Shown: positions 26,801 to 35,645 of the stretch, piece after piece
Layout: each line of letters starts with the position of its first letter
Position numbering within the stretch: position 1 is the stretch's first letter
DNA from: Collinsella sp. AK_207A
Lineage (GTDB): Bacteria; Actinomycetota; Coriobacteriia; Coriobacteriales; Coriobacteriaceae
Length of the DNA: 64,000 nucleotides
Reading direction: 5' to 3'
Assembly: GCF_902501965.1 (NCBI RefSeq)
Contig: NZ_CABWID010000010.1
Coordinates: 62,001 to 126,000, forward strand
The notes under the pieces: model-generated
What the model was told of the DNA's origin: nothing
Seen by the model: the letters and a program-made list of their open reading frames with translations, nothing else
The model's database searches: none
Made by a program: the position numbers and the translations under genes

Positions 26801-27398
26801 CGTCGCCGAAGAACTCCAAGCGCGCGGGCGCCACGGCCTGAGCGGGCCAAATATCCACCGTGTCGCCGTGCACATGGAAGAGACCGGGGGTGTCGGCGGC
26901 GTCGGAGCTGGTATAGCCCATGCTCACGAGCGTTGTCGGCACCTCGGCAAAGTCCGTCTCCTCGCCCACGGCAAACGTGGCGGAGCGCCAGTACGCGCTC
27001 TCGCGCGGCGGCACGCAACGGAGCAGCGAACGCGCGGAAGCAACCACCACGCAAGCGTTCCCGCTCGCCAGGCGCTCGAGCGCCGAGCAACGGGCGGCCA
27101 CCACGGCGTCGTCGGGCGCCTTGTCACTCCAAGGCAGGTCGGAGCGCAGGGGAAACCGCGTCACGCGGTCGGCGCCCAGATACGCCGCGAGCGAGCGCAG
27201 CGCGCGGTCGGCGGCATCCTCGCCCGAGACCACGTACACCGTCGGGCGCGGTTGACGAGCGAACTGCGAGGCCACGATGAGCGTGCGCGCCGATTGCGAG
27301 ACCGCCAAGGTGGCGTCCTGGCCCTCGGCAAGCGCGGTCTCGACGGTCTGCGGGCCCTCCGCGGTGTAGAGCTGCGCGGCAATGCGATGGATGAGCAT
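23823..27398 (-). CDS. mfd: Transcription-repair coupling factor Mfd
   Basis: This 1191-residue ATP-driven translocase removes stalled RNA polymerase from DNA lesions and recruits UvrA. Domains in order: a UvrB-like N-terminal region (about 1-450), an RNA-polymerase-interacting CarD-like domain at about 495-560 ([17 protein letters not shown]), and a RecG-like helicase core. The core has Walker [18 protein letters not shown] box [14 protein letters not shown], and the TRG region with [10 protein letters not shown]. The UvrA-binding C-terminal domain includes [19 protein letters not shown]. Length agrees with the family. The ribosome site is weak (AAAGG 12 bases before the ATG). Confidence 0.97.
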   Translation of the reverse strand: MLIHRIAAQLYTAEGPQTVETALAEGQDATLAVSQSARTLIVASQFARQPRPTVYVVSGEDAADRALRSLAAYLGADRVTRFPLRSDLPWSDKAPDDAVVAARCSALERLASGNACVVVASARSLLRCVPPRESAYWRSATFAVGEETDFAEVPTTLVSMGYTSSDAADTPGLFHVHGDTVDIWPAQAVAPARLEFFGDEIDRIRTMVASTGQTIGDEQEIRISPVRELALTDDAVARLSRALYLPAKEDTQLAALLELAQNHIATPELDRFLPLLYAHTDTPLAHLPETVLVVLSEPRALFDDCTRAYEELEERAGAAKVASLEGLYVRPNALDFGRNQRLNLVSIIRAGGAVTAELKTEQPAIAGSDSRFIGRIQEVVNSHYACVFAIPDRGARESLELSFTDDGIPFEESLQVAPENTGAVGERVQVTLLKRDADPLNARGLDGAVPTVPTITRGRVTFVDAPLPAGTVIPEAHLAVFSLADLNARMDARRVQGRSRRHVDITQVTFPFKPGDYVVHATHGVALFSEIVRQEVGGKERDYFLLEYAGGDKLYVPLEQVDRISRYVGPDGENPRLTRLNTADWARATTKARASAKKLAFDLVDLYTRRSSVTGFACPPDTPEQLDMEASFPYDPTHDQLDAIADIKADMEAPKPMDRLLCGDVGFGKTEVALRAAFKCVDSGRQVMVLCPTTILAQQHYETFFNRFAPFGVEVEVLSRFRTPAQQKRALAAFSEGKVDVLVGTHRLLSADVNPQRLGLVIIDEEQRFGVQHKEQLKNLREQIDVLTLSATPIPRTMQMAISGVRDMSLITTPPTGRRPVAVHVGEYDPDVVSAAIRLEVGRGGQVYYVSNRVKTIDDAVERVHEVAPEARVGVAHGKMSPREVEDVMIEFAAGKIDVLVATTIIESGIDNPHTNTLIIEDSQRLGLAQLYQLKGRVGRSSTQAYAYFLFPGEIPLTEEATERLTALSEFQDLGSGMRIAMRDLEIRGAGSLVGAEQHGNLSSVGFDLFTQMLGQAVAEARGDEGANVEPQVVGINLPADYFLAEDFIPAVDQRVMVYRRLAAADTLAAIDAIQEDCENEHGELPEAALNLFDRNRLRIRAGRLGMESVSLTGGRLVFQGVDVPRDVALDLRSRLGAVNFPRSRKIQVPYRAGAGAGSGLGRGIDAGAPGSGPVQAALALVALLGDSEDE

Positions 27399-27522
27399 GT
27401 GCGAACCGGCCTTTCAGGAGCGTATTTCAACAGCAGAAGCGCCCCGTACGGGACTTCCGCGCGGGTCGCGATAATCGGTTTGTTGAGGCTATTCTACCTG
27501 TAAGAAAGGCTGGGCAAGCAAG

Positions 27523-27578
27523 GCGTGGGCATACTTCTCCTTGAGCATCGCCCGAACTTCATCGGTGACGAAGGGTTT
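27523..27578 (-). pseudogene. C-terminal remnant of a Phd/YefM-like antitoxin
   Basis: Minus-strand codons read KPFVTDEVRAMLKEKYAHA, matching the C-terminus of the intact antitoxin at 35358-35624 (SFTTDDVREMLKKKYAHA). The stop codon expected after the final Ala is missing, and no toxin gene follows. It is a degraded second toxin-antitoxin locus. The rest of 27399-27675 shows no gene. Confidence 0.6.
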
Positions 27579-27675
27579 CCCGCCTGCGGGGGAATGAGCC
27601 TTCGCATCGAGCACCCACGCCCTATCCCGTCTGCTCCTGGTCCATGCACTTTGCGCCGTCCTCGGCACGCAACGG

Positions 27676-28351
27676 CTAGTTCAACCCGCAGAACCCCTTA
27701 CCGATAATCTCCGAGCTGTTGACGACCGTCATGAAGGCATGGTCGTCCAGCGAGCGCACGTACTGGCGCAGGCGCATGGCCTCGTGACGCGAAAGCGCGC
27801 TCATCACCTGCAAGACCTGCTTGCCGGAATACGCGCCGTACCCAGGCGTGATGGTTGCCGAACGGTTCAGCTCGCGCACGATGAAACGCTCGACCTCGTG
27901 CGGGCGCGAGCAGATAACGGTGCAGACTTTGCGCAGGTGCAGCCGCTCGACCGCGCTGCCTACCACGAGCGTCTTGTCAAAGAGACCCAACACGCAGTAC
28001 AGACCCACACGCGGACCGTAGAGCACGGCCGCCGTCGCAACGATCGCCACGTCCACGAGCATGAGTGCGCGGCCCACCTCGAACCCGGTGCGCTGGCGCA
28101 AGATCATCGCGAGAATGTCCGTTCCGCCGGTAGAGGCACCGATGTCGAAGGCGAATGGCGATGGCCGTGAGGATGAGGCCGGTGTTCAAAATGAGCAGAA
28201 AACGCAGCATGCCCGGCTGAGCTCCACGGCGCTCCGCCTGCTCGCGTGCCTGCTCCGCCTCTGTGGGCGTTTGGCAGCCCGCCATGGGCACGACGTCGTT
28301 TTCTGAGGTATCAGGCTGGTCAGACCTCGATTTGCCAGCAGTCCTACTCAC
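27676..28351 (-). pseudogene. YitT/DUF2179 family gene with internal deletion, copy B
   Basis: The start region (28351-28150) encodes a hydrophilic head and the first hydrophobic helix, MLRFLLILNTGLILTAIAI. The reading frame then breaks and, in another frame, resumes as FAFDIGASTGGTDILAMIL. This runs to the intact DUF2179 tail (GYGAYSGKQVLQVMSALS, ending at TAG 27676-27678). YitT proteins have about 280 residues and five or six helices; about 100 residues containing helices 2 to 4 are missing at the junction near 28150. A 143-residue 3' piece could still be translated from an internal ATG, but it would lack most of the membrane domain. Confidence 0.75.
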
Positions 28352-28375
28352 GCTCAGTCCACCCCGCTAACCAAA

Positions 28376-28420
28376 AAAGCGCCGTGCCCGTCCAGCATAA
28401 CGCGCTGGACGGGCACGGGC
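28376..28420 (-). terminator. Terminator of the mannose-family PTS operon
   Basis: A 14-base stem CGTGCCCGTCCAGC (28383-28396 with 28404-28417) is followed on the minus strand by GCGCTTTTTT. It lies about 100 bases after the EIID stop codon. Confidence 0.8.
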
Positions 28421-28521
28421 ACCTTTATGACTTCTAAGTCGAACAAGACCACGGCGCCATAGCCTCGTTTACGCCCAGAAAAACAGTTCGCATGTAGTTG
28501 ACCTGTCGATGCTACTGCAAC

Positions 28522-29388
28522 TTACACCAGACCCAGGGCAACCAACACGACACCAAGCACCAGTAAACCAAACATAATTGCGGTTCCAGATGCGCCTTTC
28601 TTGAGCAGACCCCAACAACCAAATGTCAGCAGCATGGGCAGAATGAAGGGGCAAATCTGATCGAAGATATCCTGCAGCACCACTTCGGCACCGTTGATAT
28701 TTGCCGTTGCGGACAGCTTGAGAACCACCATGGAGGGAATCATCGCGCCAATAACGATAAGGCCCATAATACGCGCAGCTTCCGTTACCTTCTGCAGGGT
28801 GCCATCAGCTGAAATCCGCTCGAGGAATTTACTACCGCCCTCGTATCCAATCTTGAAGCCCCAACGGCGCACTATCTCAGATGGAATCACGTTTAGGATT
28901 GCGTAGATAATCGGACCCAAAACGTTGCCGGCAACGGCCAAAGGCGCACCGATACCCGCGCCAATAACGCGGAATGTGCCCCAGAAAAACGAGTCGCCAA
29001 TGCCTGCCAGGGGCCCCATAAGAGCAGCCTTAACTGACGTAATGGACCCCTCGTCATACGCTTCCCCCTCAGCAGCATTCTGTTCCTCCATGGCGCATGA
29101 AAGACCAAGGATGAAAGGACTCGTAGACGTCGCGCAGTTGAAAAACTCGAGATGACGCTTGACCGCCGCATTTAGCTCGTCCGGATCGCTGGCATACAGC
29201 TCTCGCAGCGCGGGAAGCATAGCATTCGCATAGCCAGTGGACATCTGACGCTCGTAGTTAAAACAACCCAAAAGTTGATAGTGACGATTGAAAACACTCC
29301 TGAGTGCCTTATGACTCAGTTTTTTCTCAGGAACTTCCGGCATCGCCGAGACATCATCCTGGACCAGCGCGCTCGTTTTCTCAGCCAT
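28522..29388 (-). CDS. PTS EIID, mannose/fructose/sorbose family
   Basis: This 288-residue membrane subunit pairs with EIIC to form the sugar channel of Man-family PTS. Recognisable blocks are RSVFNRHYQLLGCFNYERQ near the N-terminus, ALMGPLAGIGDSFFWGT in the middle, and several hydrophobic C-terminal helices. The ATG at 29388 comes one base after the EIIC stop codon (TAA-A-ATG), with GTGAGGAGCTC as ribosome site, so translation is coupled. It is the last gene of the operon SIS-IIB-IIC-IID. Confidence 0.95.
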   Translation of the reverse strand: MAEKTSALVQDDVSAMPEVPEKKLSHKALRSVFNRHYQLLGCFNYERQMSTGYANAMLPALRELYASDPDELNAAVKRHLEFFNCATSTSPFILGLSCAMEEQNAAEGEAYDEGSITSVKAALMGPLAGIGDSFFWGTFRVIGAGIGAPLAVAGNVLGPIIYAILNVIPSEIVRRWGFKIGYEGGSKFLERISADGTLQKVTEAARIMGLIVIGAMIPSMVVLKLSATANINGAEVVLQDIFDQICPFILPMLLTFGCWGLLKKGASGTAIMFGLLVLGVVLVALGLV

Positions 29389-29389
29389 T

Positions 29390-30196
29390 TTAGAGCTCCT
29401 CACTGTCGTCATCATCGATCAGAATCGATGGGGCTGTCGTCGAAGAATTGTTCTGAGAGACCACCGCCGGCTTGGCACTCGATCCCAACATGTAATACAC
29501 GACGGCGCACACTGCCCCAAAGAACGCTGCGCCAATAGTGCTGATATTCAGGAAAGCGGCAAGCGCAAAACCCAAGAAAAGGAATACGCCAAATTTACGG
29601 TCCCACGTGAGCTGGATAAGCATGGCAACTCCCAGAGCTGGAAGTAGATTGCCAGATTGGTTCAGACCGTCTTGAACAACAGATGGGATAAGGTCAACGA
29701 ACTGGGTGATCACTCCGGATCCAAGGACAAATCCCAGAAAGACCGGAACGAACTTGAAAAGAAAGTACACGGTCGCTCCGCCCCAGATCGCCATTTCAAC
29801 TCCCCGATAGTTGCGCGCCTCAGCACAGCGATCGGCGTAATGCGCAAAGAACGTATTGACCACCGGCGCAGCGATATCGCACAGCTGTGCAACCACCGCA
29901 ATGGGGACGGCAAGGGCGAGGGTGGTTTCGTACGACGCGTTCGTACTAATTGCAAGCGCTGTAGCAAGTGCAGATCCAACCACGACGTTCGGTGGGGTCG
30001 TAGTTCCGATTCCGTTCAGGCCCATCCACACCAATTCCAGCTCGCCGCCAACAACCAAGCCAGTCGTTGGATCTCCCATAATCAGACCAACAAGCGGTCC
30101 GATGATAATCGGGCGATCGAGCATATGCTGTCCGCCGATACGCGACTCCATGTAGACGAGGGCGGCAACAAGCGCCACCAGAAAACCTTGCAACAT
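29390..30196 (-). CDS. PTS EIIC, mannose/fructose/sorbose family
   Basis: This 268-residue integral membrane subunit opens LQGFLVALVAALVYMESRIG and contains the family block DRPIIIGPLVGLIMGD, followed by GGELELVWMGLNGIG. The C-terminus is acidic (IDDDDSEEL). AAGGAGG lies 9 bases before the ATG. It forms the permease with EIID; the immediate upstream gene is EIIB. Confidence 0.95.
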   Translation of the reverse strand: MLQGFLVALVAALVYMESRIGGQHMLDRPIIIGPLVGLIMGDPTTGLVVGGELELVWMGLNGIGTTTPPNVVVGSALATALAISTNASYETTLALAVPIAVVAQLCDIAAPVVNTFFAHYADRCAEARNYRGVEMAIWGGATVYFLFKFVPVFLGFVLGSGVITQFVDLIPSVVQDGLNQSGNLLPALGVAMLIQLTWDRKFGVFLFLGFALAAFLNISTIGAAFFGAVCAVVYYMLGSSAKPAVVSQNNSSTTAPSILIDDDDSEEL

Positions 30197-30223
30197 GATT
30201 CTCTTCCTCCTTGATCCGACGGT

Positions 30224-30718
30224 TTAAAACAGCTTCTCGATGCCGGAGTACTCAAGACGCTCCAACGTCGGATTGGCCTGACAGAACACCTCAACCCCAG
30301 CGCCATGCAATTGCTCGGCAAACTCAAAGTCACGCTTGGTCATGTAAACTTGGGGAATCGTCGTAATGTACTCCTCACCAGGGCGCTTCTTAATGCCAGC
30401 CGTCCCGATATTTAACGTATCGAAGGGGTGTACGAGCAGACCGTGAACATACGCAGCATCCTCTACTGTCTCAGTCACGAGAAAAATACGCTTGCCATCG
30501 TTGATGGGATTGTTGAGGGCCTTTGCCGCCGCATCGCGAGTCTTTATGAATAATTTGACGCCAGCCGGTTTGGCAAGCTTCATGACGTTCTTCTTCATCT
30601 CATCGTTTGCTACGGCGTCGTTAGCAACCAATATGGTTTCCGGTGCAAGGTGCGACGTCCACGCAACGGCGACGAGCCCATGTATGAGCCGGTCGTCAAC
30701 GCGCGCAAGTACAATCAT
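30224..30718 (-). CDS. PTS EIIB, mannose/fructose/sorbose family
   Basis: This 164-residue cytosolic phosphotransfer subunit carries the phosphorylated His in ARVDDRLIHGLVAVAW at about residue 14. It receives phosphate from an EIIA(Man) and gives it to the sugar in EIIC/EIID. TAGGAGG precedes the ATG. No EIIA(Man) gene is present in the operon or elsewhere in this window, so the phosphate donor must be encoded outside it. Confidence 0.95.
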   Translation of the reverse strand: MIVLARVDDRLIHGLVAVAWTSHLAPETILVANDAVANDEMKKNVMKLAKPAGVKLFIKTRDAAAKALNNPINDGKRIFLVTETVEDAAYVHGLLVHPFDTLNIGTAGIKKRPGEEYITTIPQVYMTKRDFEFAEQLHGAGVEVFCQANPTLERLEYSGIEKLF

Positions 30719-30727
30719 GGCAGCCTC

Positions 30728-31828
30728 CTAACGAAGATGGGCGAACGAAGTCCGATTCGCAGGGCGCTCCGCCGTATCAATCCCCGCATTAATGCAGTTA
30801 CGCGCTGCGATGATATGGAACGGCAAGACCATCAGGATGGGACTCAATTCCTCAGGAACCCGCTCGGAAAAAGACAGGGCCTTGGACCCAAAGGAGCGCC
30901 CTCCCGTTGTGATAACGAAAACGTGGCTTGTTATCTCGTTATCCCGATACCAGTCAAGGAAGCGCTCTACGTAATCTGCCTTGGGGCTGTCAGGTGCCAC
31001 AAAAAAGGTAAAGTTATCCGAGTCGAGCGCATAGTGGGGACCGTGAATCATCTCCTCCAACTCGTAGCCCCTGGCAGGCTTATGAAACGTCTCGTTGAGT
31101 TTCAGCTCGGCCTCTTCGGCCGTGCACGCGTTGATTCCATACGTGCAGATATAGCTCCGCGTGAGGGTCATGAATTCACTCTCATGATCGGTATACCAAG
31201 CATCTGCCTCGGCAATCATGGCATCGAAGTTGTTGGCGAGCGTCTGAGCGTCATTGATTCGACAGTCATATTCATCCTGATTAACCGAGCCGATGGCCAG
31301 ACCGGCCGCCAGCGCTATGAGATAACCCTCGAGTAGCGTACAAATATAGCCACGCGTCTCAACATGCACGTACTCCTTTCCTGTCAGGAGCCGCACAGAC
31401 TCATCCGCTTCCTTTGTAATGGGACTGTCCATCTCATTGGTCAACGCTACCGTAAAACAACCGACAGTACGGGCGCGACGTATGACATCAATGGTAGACA
31501 CGCTGGTACCGGACTGTGAAACACCAACGACCAGGATTTCAGATGCTTTATAGGCGCCGCATGCAGCGAGCACGCGCTCATCTACGCGCGTTGGAAATGC
31601 AGCCTCCGCATCGATATGAGCGTATCGCTCCAACAGATCAGTGATATAAATCGAAGCGTTGTAGCTCGTACCCGAGCCTACAAACAGCACCTTCTTAATA
31701 GACCGCTCTCCAAAAATCGCCTTAAAAGGAGCGGTAAACACTTCACGGTGCTCCATGATATTGCGCAGCGCGTTGCCGCCGTCTTTGATGTAGGCGTACA
31801 TGCTTGGGTTTTCCAGTTCAGTAATCAT
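30728..31828 (-). CDS. Double-SIS-domain sugar isomerase or Amadori-product deglycase
   Basis: This 366-residue protein has two SIS domains. The first includes LFVGSGTSYNASIYITD and VGVSQSGTSVSTIDVIR at about residues 45-130. The second contains ELEEMIHGPHYALDSD at about 260. The pattern resembles GlmS isomerase halves, AgaS, and the FrlB/GfrF deglycases that release glucose-6-P from fructoselysine- or glucoselysine-6-P; no glutaminase domain is present. Placed first in an operon with a Man-family PTS, it probably processes the imported sugar phosphate. Amadori products or amino sugars are the best guesses. AAGGGG precedes the ATG. Confidence 0.8.
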   Translation of the reverse strand: MITELENPSMYAYIKDGGNALRNIMEHREVFTAPFKAIFGERSIKKVLFVGSGTSYNASIYITDLLERYAHIDAEAAFPTRVDERVLAACGAYKASEILVVGVSQSGTSVSTIDVIRRARTVGCFTVALTNEMDSPITKEADESVRLLTGKEYVHVETRGYICTLLEGYLIALAAGLAIGSVNQDEYDCRINDAQTLANNFDAMIAEADAWYTDHESEFMTLTRSYICTYGINACTAEEAELKLNETFHKPARGYELEEMIHGPHYALDSDNFTFFVAPDSPKADYVERFLDWYRDNEITSHVFVITTGGRSFGSKALSFSERVPEELSPILMVLPFHIIAARNCINAGIDTAERPANRTSFAHLR

Positions 31829-31862
31829 ATGACCCCTTTCAATTGTCTATGCTTACTACTAC

Positions 31863-32040
31863 TTATGTATATACTTTTATTAGTATGAATAATGAGTAGA
31901 GTAGGTAAACGGCAGAAGTTTGCCGTTAATCGTTTTGTAACTGCCATTTATTTCATTTGTTATGTATATACATTTCCTAATTCATATAGATATACCTATA
32001 ATCTTTAAGAAGCAGTGATTGTCCTACTCATTTGTATATA
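31863..32040. promoter_or_regulatory. Divergent promoter with repeated TGTATATAC operators
   Basis: This AT-rich gap between the SIS/PTS operon and the GntR gene holds TGTATATAC at 31866-31874, the perfect palindrome TGTATATACA at 31963-31972, and TATAGATATACCTATA at 31985-32000. A half site TTTGTATATA is at 32031-32040, just before the GntR ribosome site. Repeated TATAC-type palindromes fit binding of a GntR/HutC-type repressor to both promoters. Confidence 0.6.
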
Positions 32041-32055
32041 AGAAGGAAACACATC

Positions 32056-32772
32056 GTGTGCTCAGCTAAGCCAAAATACATGCAGGTCGAGGATTTCGTA
32101 CGCAATCAAATCAAGTCCGGTCTTCTTGAGCCGGGCGACAGAATCCCTACCGAGGAAGAGTTATGCGACCGTTTTGGCTTTTCTCGCATGACTATTAACA
32201 AGGCGATAGGCAACCTTGCCTCCTCGGGACTTATCAAACGCATATCGGGAAAAGGTAGCTTTGTCTCGGGACGACACGTTGACAACCTCATCAACTTGAA
32301 CGATAGCTTTACCCAGGGCATGGAGCGCATCGGATTGAAGCCGGGTGCCAAACTGCTCTCCTATGAGGTTATTCAAGCTTCCGTGTGTCCTGAAAAGGTA
32401 CGAAAGGACCTTATTCTCGACAACGGAGACTTGGTTCACCACTTTGTTCGATTAAGAACAGGAGACGGAACCCCTTTCGCAATCAACGACACGTTCATTT
32501 CGAGCAGAGTGGTCCCTGCCATCGATGTGAGCTACCTGAATGGGTCCCTCTACGAATATCTCCGGTCAATTGGATGCCCGCCGGGATACATGGATCTCAC
32601 CATTAGTGCGCTCCTTCCTGACGAGATGCAAAAAGAGCTCCTGGATGCCGGTGACGCCGCCATACTGTGCTCTTCACACGTAACGTACACAGATGACTCG
32701 CGCATGCTGCCCTTTGAATATACGAGCACCTACTACAACGGCAATATGTACACATATCGCTATCACTCATAG
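32056..32772 (+). CDS. GntR-family regulator with UTRA effector domain
   Basis: This 238-residue repressor has an N-terminal winged helix (about residues 5-70) containing PGDRIPTEEELCDRFGFSR and SGKGSFV. A C-terminal UTRA sensor domain (about 90-230) includes HHFVRLRTGDGTPFAINDT and ends in PFEYTSTYYNGNMYTYRY. The GTG at 32056 is chosen because AGAAGGAAA lies about 8 bases upstream. It is divergent from the SIS/Man-PTS operon and is its likely regulator, with sugar phosphate as effector. Codon use is more AT-rich than average, as in the PTS operon it faces, which suggests the pair moved together. Confidence 0.9.
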   Translation: MCSAKPKYMQVEDFVRNQIKSGLLEPGDRIPTEEELCDRFGFSRMTINKAIGNLASSGLIKRISGKGSFVSGRHVDNLINLNDSFTQGMERIGLKPGAKLLSYEVIQASVCPEKVRKDLILDNGDLVHHFVRLRTGDGTPFAINDTFISSRVVPAIDVSYLNGSLYEYLRSIGCPPGYMDLTISALLPDEMQKELLDAGDAAILCSSHVTYTDDSRMLPFEYTSTYYNGNMYTYRYHS

Positions 32773-32820
32773 CAGGTTGATAAACCCATGCGGTAGAGAA
32801 CGCTTTACCTCGTTATTTAA

Positions 32821-34218
32821 GGCTCTTCGGTAGTTTGTGTGTGAACAAGATACTACGTTTTGCCCTCGCCTTGACCGATGCCGTCATTAAATCCATCCGC
32901 ATCGAAGACGACTCCATCGTCGTCGGGGTTCGCCCATACAGGCTCAAGCAGCGTCGCCGCCCGACATGCGGCCGCGCCTGCGAGGCCTACGACGGACGCG
33001 GGAAGTCGAGGCGGTGGCGCGCGCTCGACCTGGGGGCATCGAAATGCTACCTGGAGTACGCACCCGCGCGCGTGAGGTGCCCGGAGCACGGCGTCCGCGT
33101 CGAGTCGGTCCCGTGAGCGCGGCCGAGGTCGCGCTTCACCAGGCCGTTCGAGGACTGGGCGGCGTGGATGGCCGTCCGCTGCACCGTGTCGGCCGTGGCG
33201 CGGGCGTGCCGCATCGAATGGCACAGCGTCGGCGGCATCTGCGGGCGCATCCTCGGCGACCTCCGGCGGGCGACGGGCCCCGCGCGCTCCGACGGCGTCC
33301 GCGGGATCGGCATCGACGAGACCTCGTACAAGAAGGGCCACAGGTACCTCATGGTCGTGGTGGACCACGACAGGGGCTGCCTGATCTGGGCCGCGGGGGG
33401 TGGAGCAAAGAGGTGCTGCGCCGGTTCCTCAAAGAGGAACTCACCCGCGAGCAGAGGCTTTCCATCGAGGTGGTGACGGCCGACGGCTACAGGTGGATAT
33501 AGACGCTGGTCAAGCGGTGGTGCCCCAATGCCGAATGGGTCATGGACCCCTTCCACGTCGTCAGCCGGATGAACGACGCCCTCGACGGCGTGTGCCGCGA
33601 GGAGTGGCAGGTGGCCAAGAGGGCCGCCAGGGCGGCGACGCCGAGACGGCGGCGTCCCGGATGGCCGTCGGCCGGCGACGAGACGCCGCCCGACTCCCCC
33701 AGGCTCGCAGAGGCGGCGAGGGCCATCAAGGGGACGCGCCTCGCGCTGGTGAAGGGCAGGGAGAGCCTGACGGAGAGCCAGAGGGCCAAGCTCGACAACC
33801 TGAAGTCGGCCGGGTCGCGCCTGTTCAGGGCATGGGAGCTCAAAGAGGACCTGCGGGCCGTGTTCCGGGCGGGCGGCGTCGCCGAGGCGGAGAGGCTCCT
33901 CGACGACTGGCTCCACCGAGTGGCCCACTGCAGGATTCCGAAGGTCGTGGAGGTCGTGAAGAAGGTGAGAAGACGGCGCGGCGACATCCTCCGCTCCATA
34001 TCGCTCGACATCAGCAAGGCCCGCGTGGAGTCGATCAACAACAAGATCAAGGTGACGGTGAAGATGGGCTACGGCTTCAGGAACACGGACAACCTCATAG
34101 CGCTGCTGATGCTGAGATGCTCGGACGCGAGACCGCAGCTGCCGTGGGATCAGCCGGCGCCGATAGGGAAAGCGGCTTAGTGAACCAGGCCCCTAACCAC
34201 ACAAACTACCGAAGCCTC
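32821..34218 (+). mobile_element. Decayed ISL3-family insertion sequence with both ends
   Basis: The left end at 32821-32841 and the right end at 34198-34218 are inverted repeats sharing CTTCGGTAGTTTGTGTG. Between them lies one ISL3-type transposase gene, broken by two stop codons and a frameshift. The element is about 1.4 kb, the usual size for the family. No clear 8-base target duplication is visible. It inserted just after the GntR gene. Confidence 0.85.
32850..34180 (+). pseudogene. ISL3-family transposase, inactivated
   Basis: An N-terminal zinc-binding region (RRRPTCGRACEAYDG and VRCPEHGVRV) is followed by a helix-turn-helix (VARACRIEWHSVGG). The DDE core includes GIDETSYKKGHRYLMVV, then MDPFHVVSRMNDALD, and the C-terminal SKARVESINNKIKVTVKMGY. 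TGA at 33114-33116 interrupts the frame where Trp is expected (VPW). A one-base shift occurs in the G-run near 33395-33400, and TAG at 33500-33502 cuts the frame after ADGYRWI. Three lesions show the copy is dead, although catalytic residues survive in pieces. Confidence 0.85.
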
Positions 34219-34226
34219 TTAAAACA

Positions 34227-34625
34227 CTATCGCGGGTTGCGCTGCCTCAGATTCCATTTCGCCTTTATATACATACGAATAGACTCCTTATTTGCATAGG
34301 CAAGTGCGGTGATAATAACGGCAGCCACCATCAGGCCGAAGATAGCCCTTCTGTCCGGAAAAAGGGACGAACAAACGAGGCATATAGCGGAGAAAACTAT
34401 AGCCGTCCCCACCGCTCGGTTTGCACCTTGAGACTCGGCCATCCGCCTTGCCTCCTCTAAACGCTCTCCCGATAGCAATGATATTCCAGCAAGCAATCCC
34501 GTGAGCTTGCCTCGATATATCATTATTCCGAACACCAGCAGCAGACATGACCCCACCATTGGAGCTACAACATCCGACATCGTCATCACTCCAGTCCACT
34601 CCTTCAATATCGACCCAATCGACAA
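34227..34625 (-). CDS. Small membrane protein of unknown function
   Basis: This protein of up to 132 residues has three predicted helices: about residues 20-42 (MVGSCLLLVFGIMIY), about 70-87 (TAIVFSAICLVCSS) and about 92-110 (FGLMVAAVIITALAY). A charged loop between the first two contains SGERLEEARRMAES. The C-terminus is basic and cytosolic. I do not recognise the family with confidence; it resembles small DUF3784-like membrane proteins. The start may be the ATG at 34625 or one near 34586. GC content is lower than the local mean. It is next to an IS end and could be cargo of an acquired segment. Confidence 0.5.
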   Translation of the reverse strand: MSIGSILKEWTGVMTMSDVVAPMVGSCLLLVFGIMIYRGKLTGLLAGISLLSGERLEEARRMAESQGANRAVGTAIVFSAICLVCSSLFPDRRAIFGLMVAAVIITALAYANKESIRMYIKAKWNLRQRNPR

Positions 34626-35053
34626 ACATCAAAACGTCTTACAGTTCTTATTGAATGTCGATAAAGATATTATTCTACTTCCATCATTTCGATTCGTGAT
34701 CTTTTTTCGAAAGGAATGATATTCGAGGAAGATCGACCACAACTAAAGGAAATCCATGGAAGCCGTGAATGTTATGAGCATGGAAAACGTCTGCGCCAGC
34801 CCCAGCGCGCGCTTGGCGCGACGGGCCTCGATCTGCCGTGCGAGCAGTTTGTCCAGGCCTTTTCCGAATGTCGTAACAGGCCCTTTCCGAATGCCGAAAC
34901 AAGCTTTTCCCGAGCCTTTCAACCGACGACCGAACAACGAGATACCCCGTTTCGGCACGCCGAGACCCCTTCGACCGACAAGCGCGACGTTTTGCCCAGA
35001 GGCGGGGCACCTGAAGTACGACAGGGCTGCCGCGAATCAAATACCGAACAACC
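34626..35053. other. Gene-free stretch with imperfect direct repeats
   Basis: No convincing gene. At 34855-34925 the motif CCTTTTCCGAATG recurs as CCTTTTCCGAATGTCG, CCCTTTCCGAATGCCG and GCTTTTCCCGAGCC, with a period of about 24 bases. A minus-strand frame of 71 codons (34743-34958) runs through it and gives a repetitive Gly/Lys-rich product with no recognised domain. It may be remains of a gene interrupted by rearrangement. Confidence 0.35.
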
Positions 35054-35365
35054 TCAATTCTCCGCTGCCAACCGCGCGGCATAGTCTTGAGATTGATAGA
35101 ACACGTCGTAAACCGTCGGGACGCCCTCGACGATTCGATAGACACAAACGTACCGCTTTACCAGCAGCTTCCGAAAGCCAAATCGCTGCAGGAGGGGATC
35201 ATCGTGTACCGGCCCCAAATACGGCATGTTTTCAAACAGGTCGATTGCGTCGAGGATAGCATCGGTCACACCCTTTGCAGCCCGAGGGCCCACCGACTTC
35301 ATGCATCGTTCTGCTATTCCCTCGATGTCTTCCCACGCTGTGGCAAGAATCACCGGCCTAGGCAT
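35054..35365 (-). CDS. RelE/ParE-family toxin
   Basis: This protein of about 103 residues begins PRPVILATAWEDIEGIAERC, and a later strand reads FGFRKLLVKRYVCVYRIVEG, followed by VYDVFYQSQDY. This is the RelE/ParE fold (helices then an antiparallel sheet), as in mRNA interferase or gyrase-inhibiting toxins. The ATG at 35365 overlaps the end of the antitoxin gene by 8 bases, so the two are translationally coupled. Its activity (mRNA cleavage or gyrase inhibition) cannot be told from sequence. Confidence 0.85.
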   Translation of the reverse strand: MPRPVILATAWEDIEGIAERCMKSVGPRAAKGVTDAILDAIDLFENMPYLGPVHDDPLLQRFGFRKLLVKRYVCVYRIVEGVPTVYDVFYQSQDYAARLAAEN

Positions 35366-35624
35366 GAGCGTACTTCTTCTTAAGCATCTCCCGCACATCA
35401 TCGGTAGTGAAAGATTCCTCGCTCATCAACCGCCGGGCCTCCGCCTCCAGTACGCGTGCACGCTGCTCAAGGCGCTCCTCGCGCTTATCGAAGGCATCAG
35501 TGCTCATGACAACGAGGTCTCCTTCGCCATTCTTGGTAATGTAGATAGGATCTCCGGTCTCATGGGCAAGGTTGGACACGGAAGTGTAATCGCTTCTCAG
35601 CGCCGTCGAGGACTTGATGAGCAT
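35358..35624 (-). CDS. Phd/YefM-like antitoxin
   Basis: This 88-residue protein opens KSSTALRSDYTSVSNLAHET and continues DPIYITKNGEGDLVVMS, the N-terminal DNA-binding dimerisation fold of Phd/YefM antitoxins. A charged helix follows (REERLEQRARVLEAEARRL), and then a C-terminal toxin-binding tail (SFTTDDVREMLKKKYAHA). It neutralises the overlapping RelE/ParE toxin and should repress its own promoter. A palindrome at 35646-35667, about 25 bases upstream, is the likely operator. A remnant of a related antitoxin lies at 27523-27578. Confidence 0.88.
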   Translation of the reverse strand: MLIKSSTALRSDYTSVSNLAHETGDPIYITKNGEGDLVVMSTDAFDKREERLEQRARVLEAEARRLMSEESFTTDDVREMLKKKYAHA

Positions 35625-35645
35625 GATGAACCCCCTGACAAGAAT

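Noticed and set aside
32106-32442. Antisense frames over the GntR gene
   Set aside because: No start signals, and the plus-strand GntR protein is unambiguous.
34743-34958. A 71-codon minus-strand gene
   Set aside because: The product is repetitive because of a 24-base DNA repeat, with no ribosome site and no known domain.
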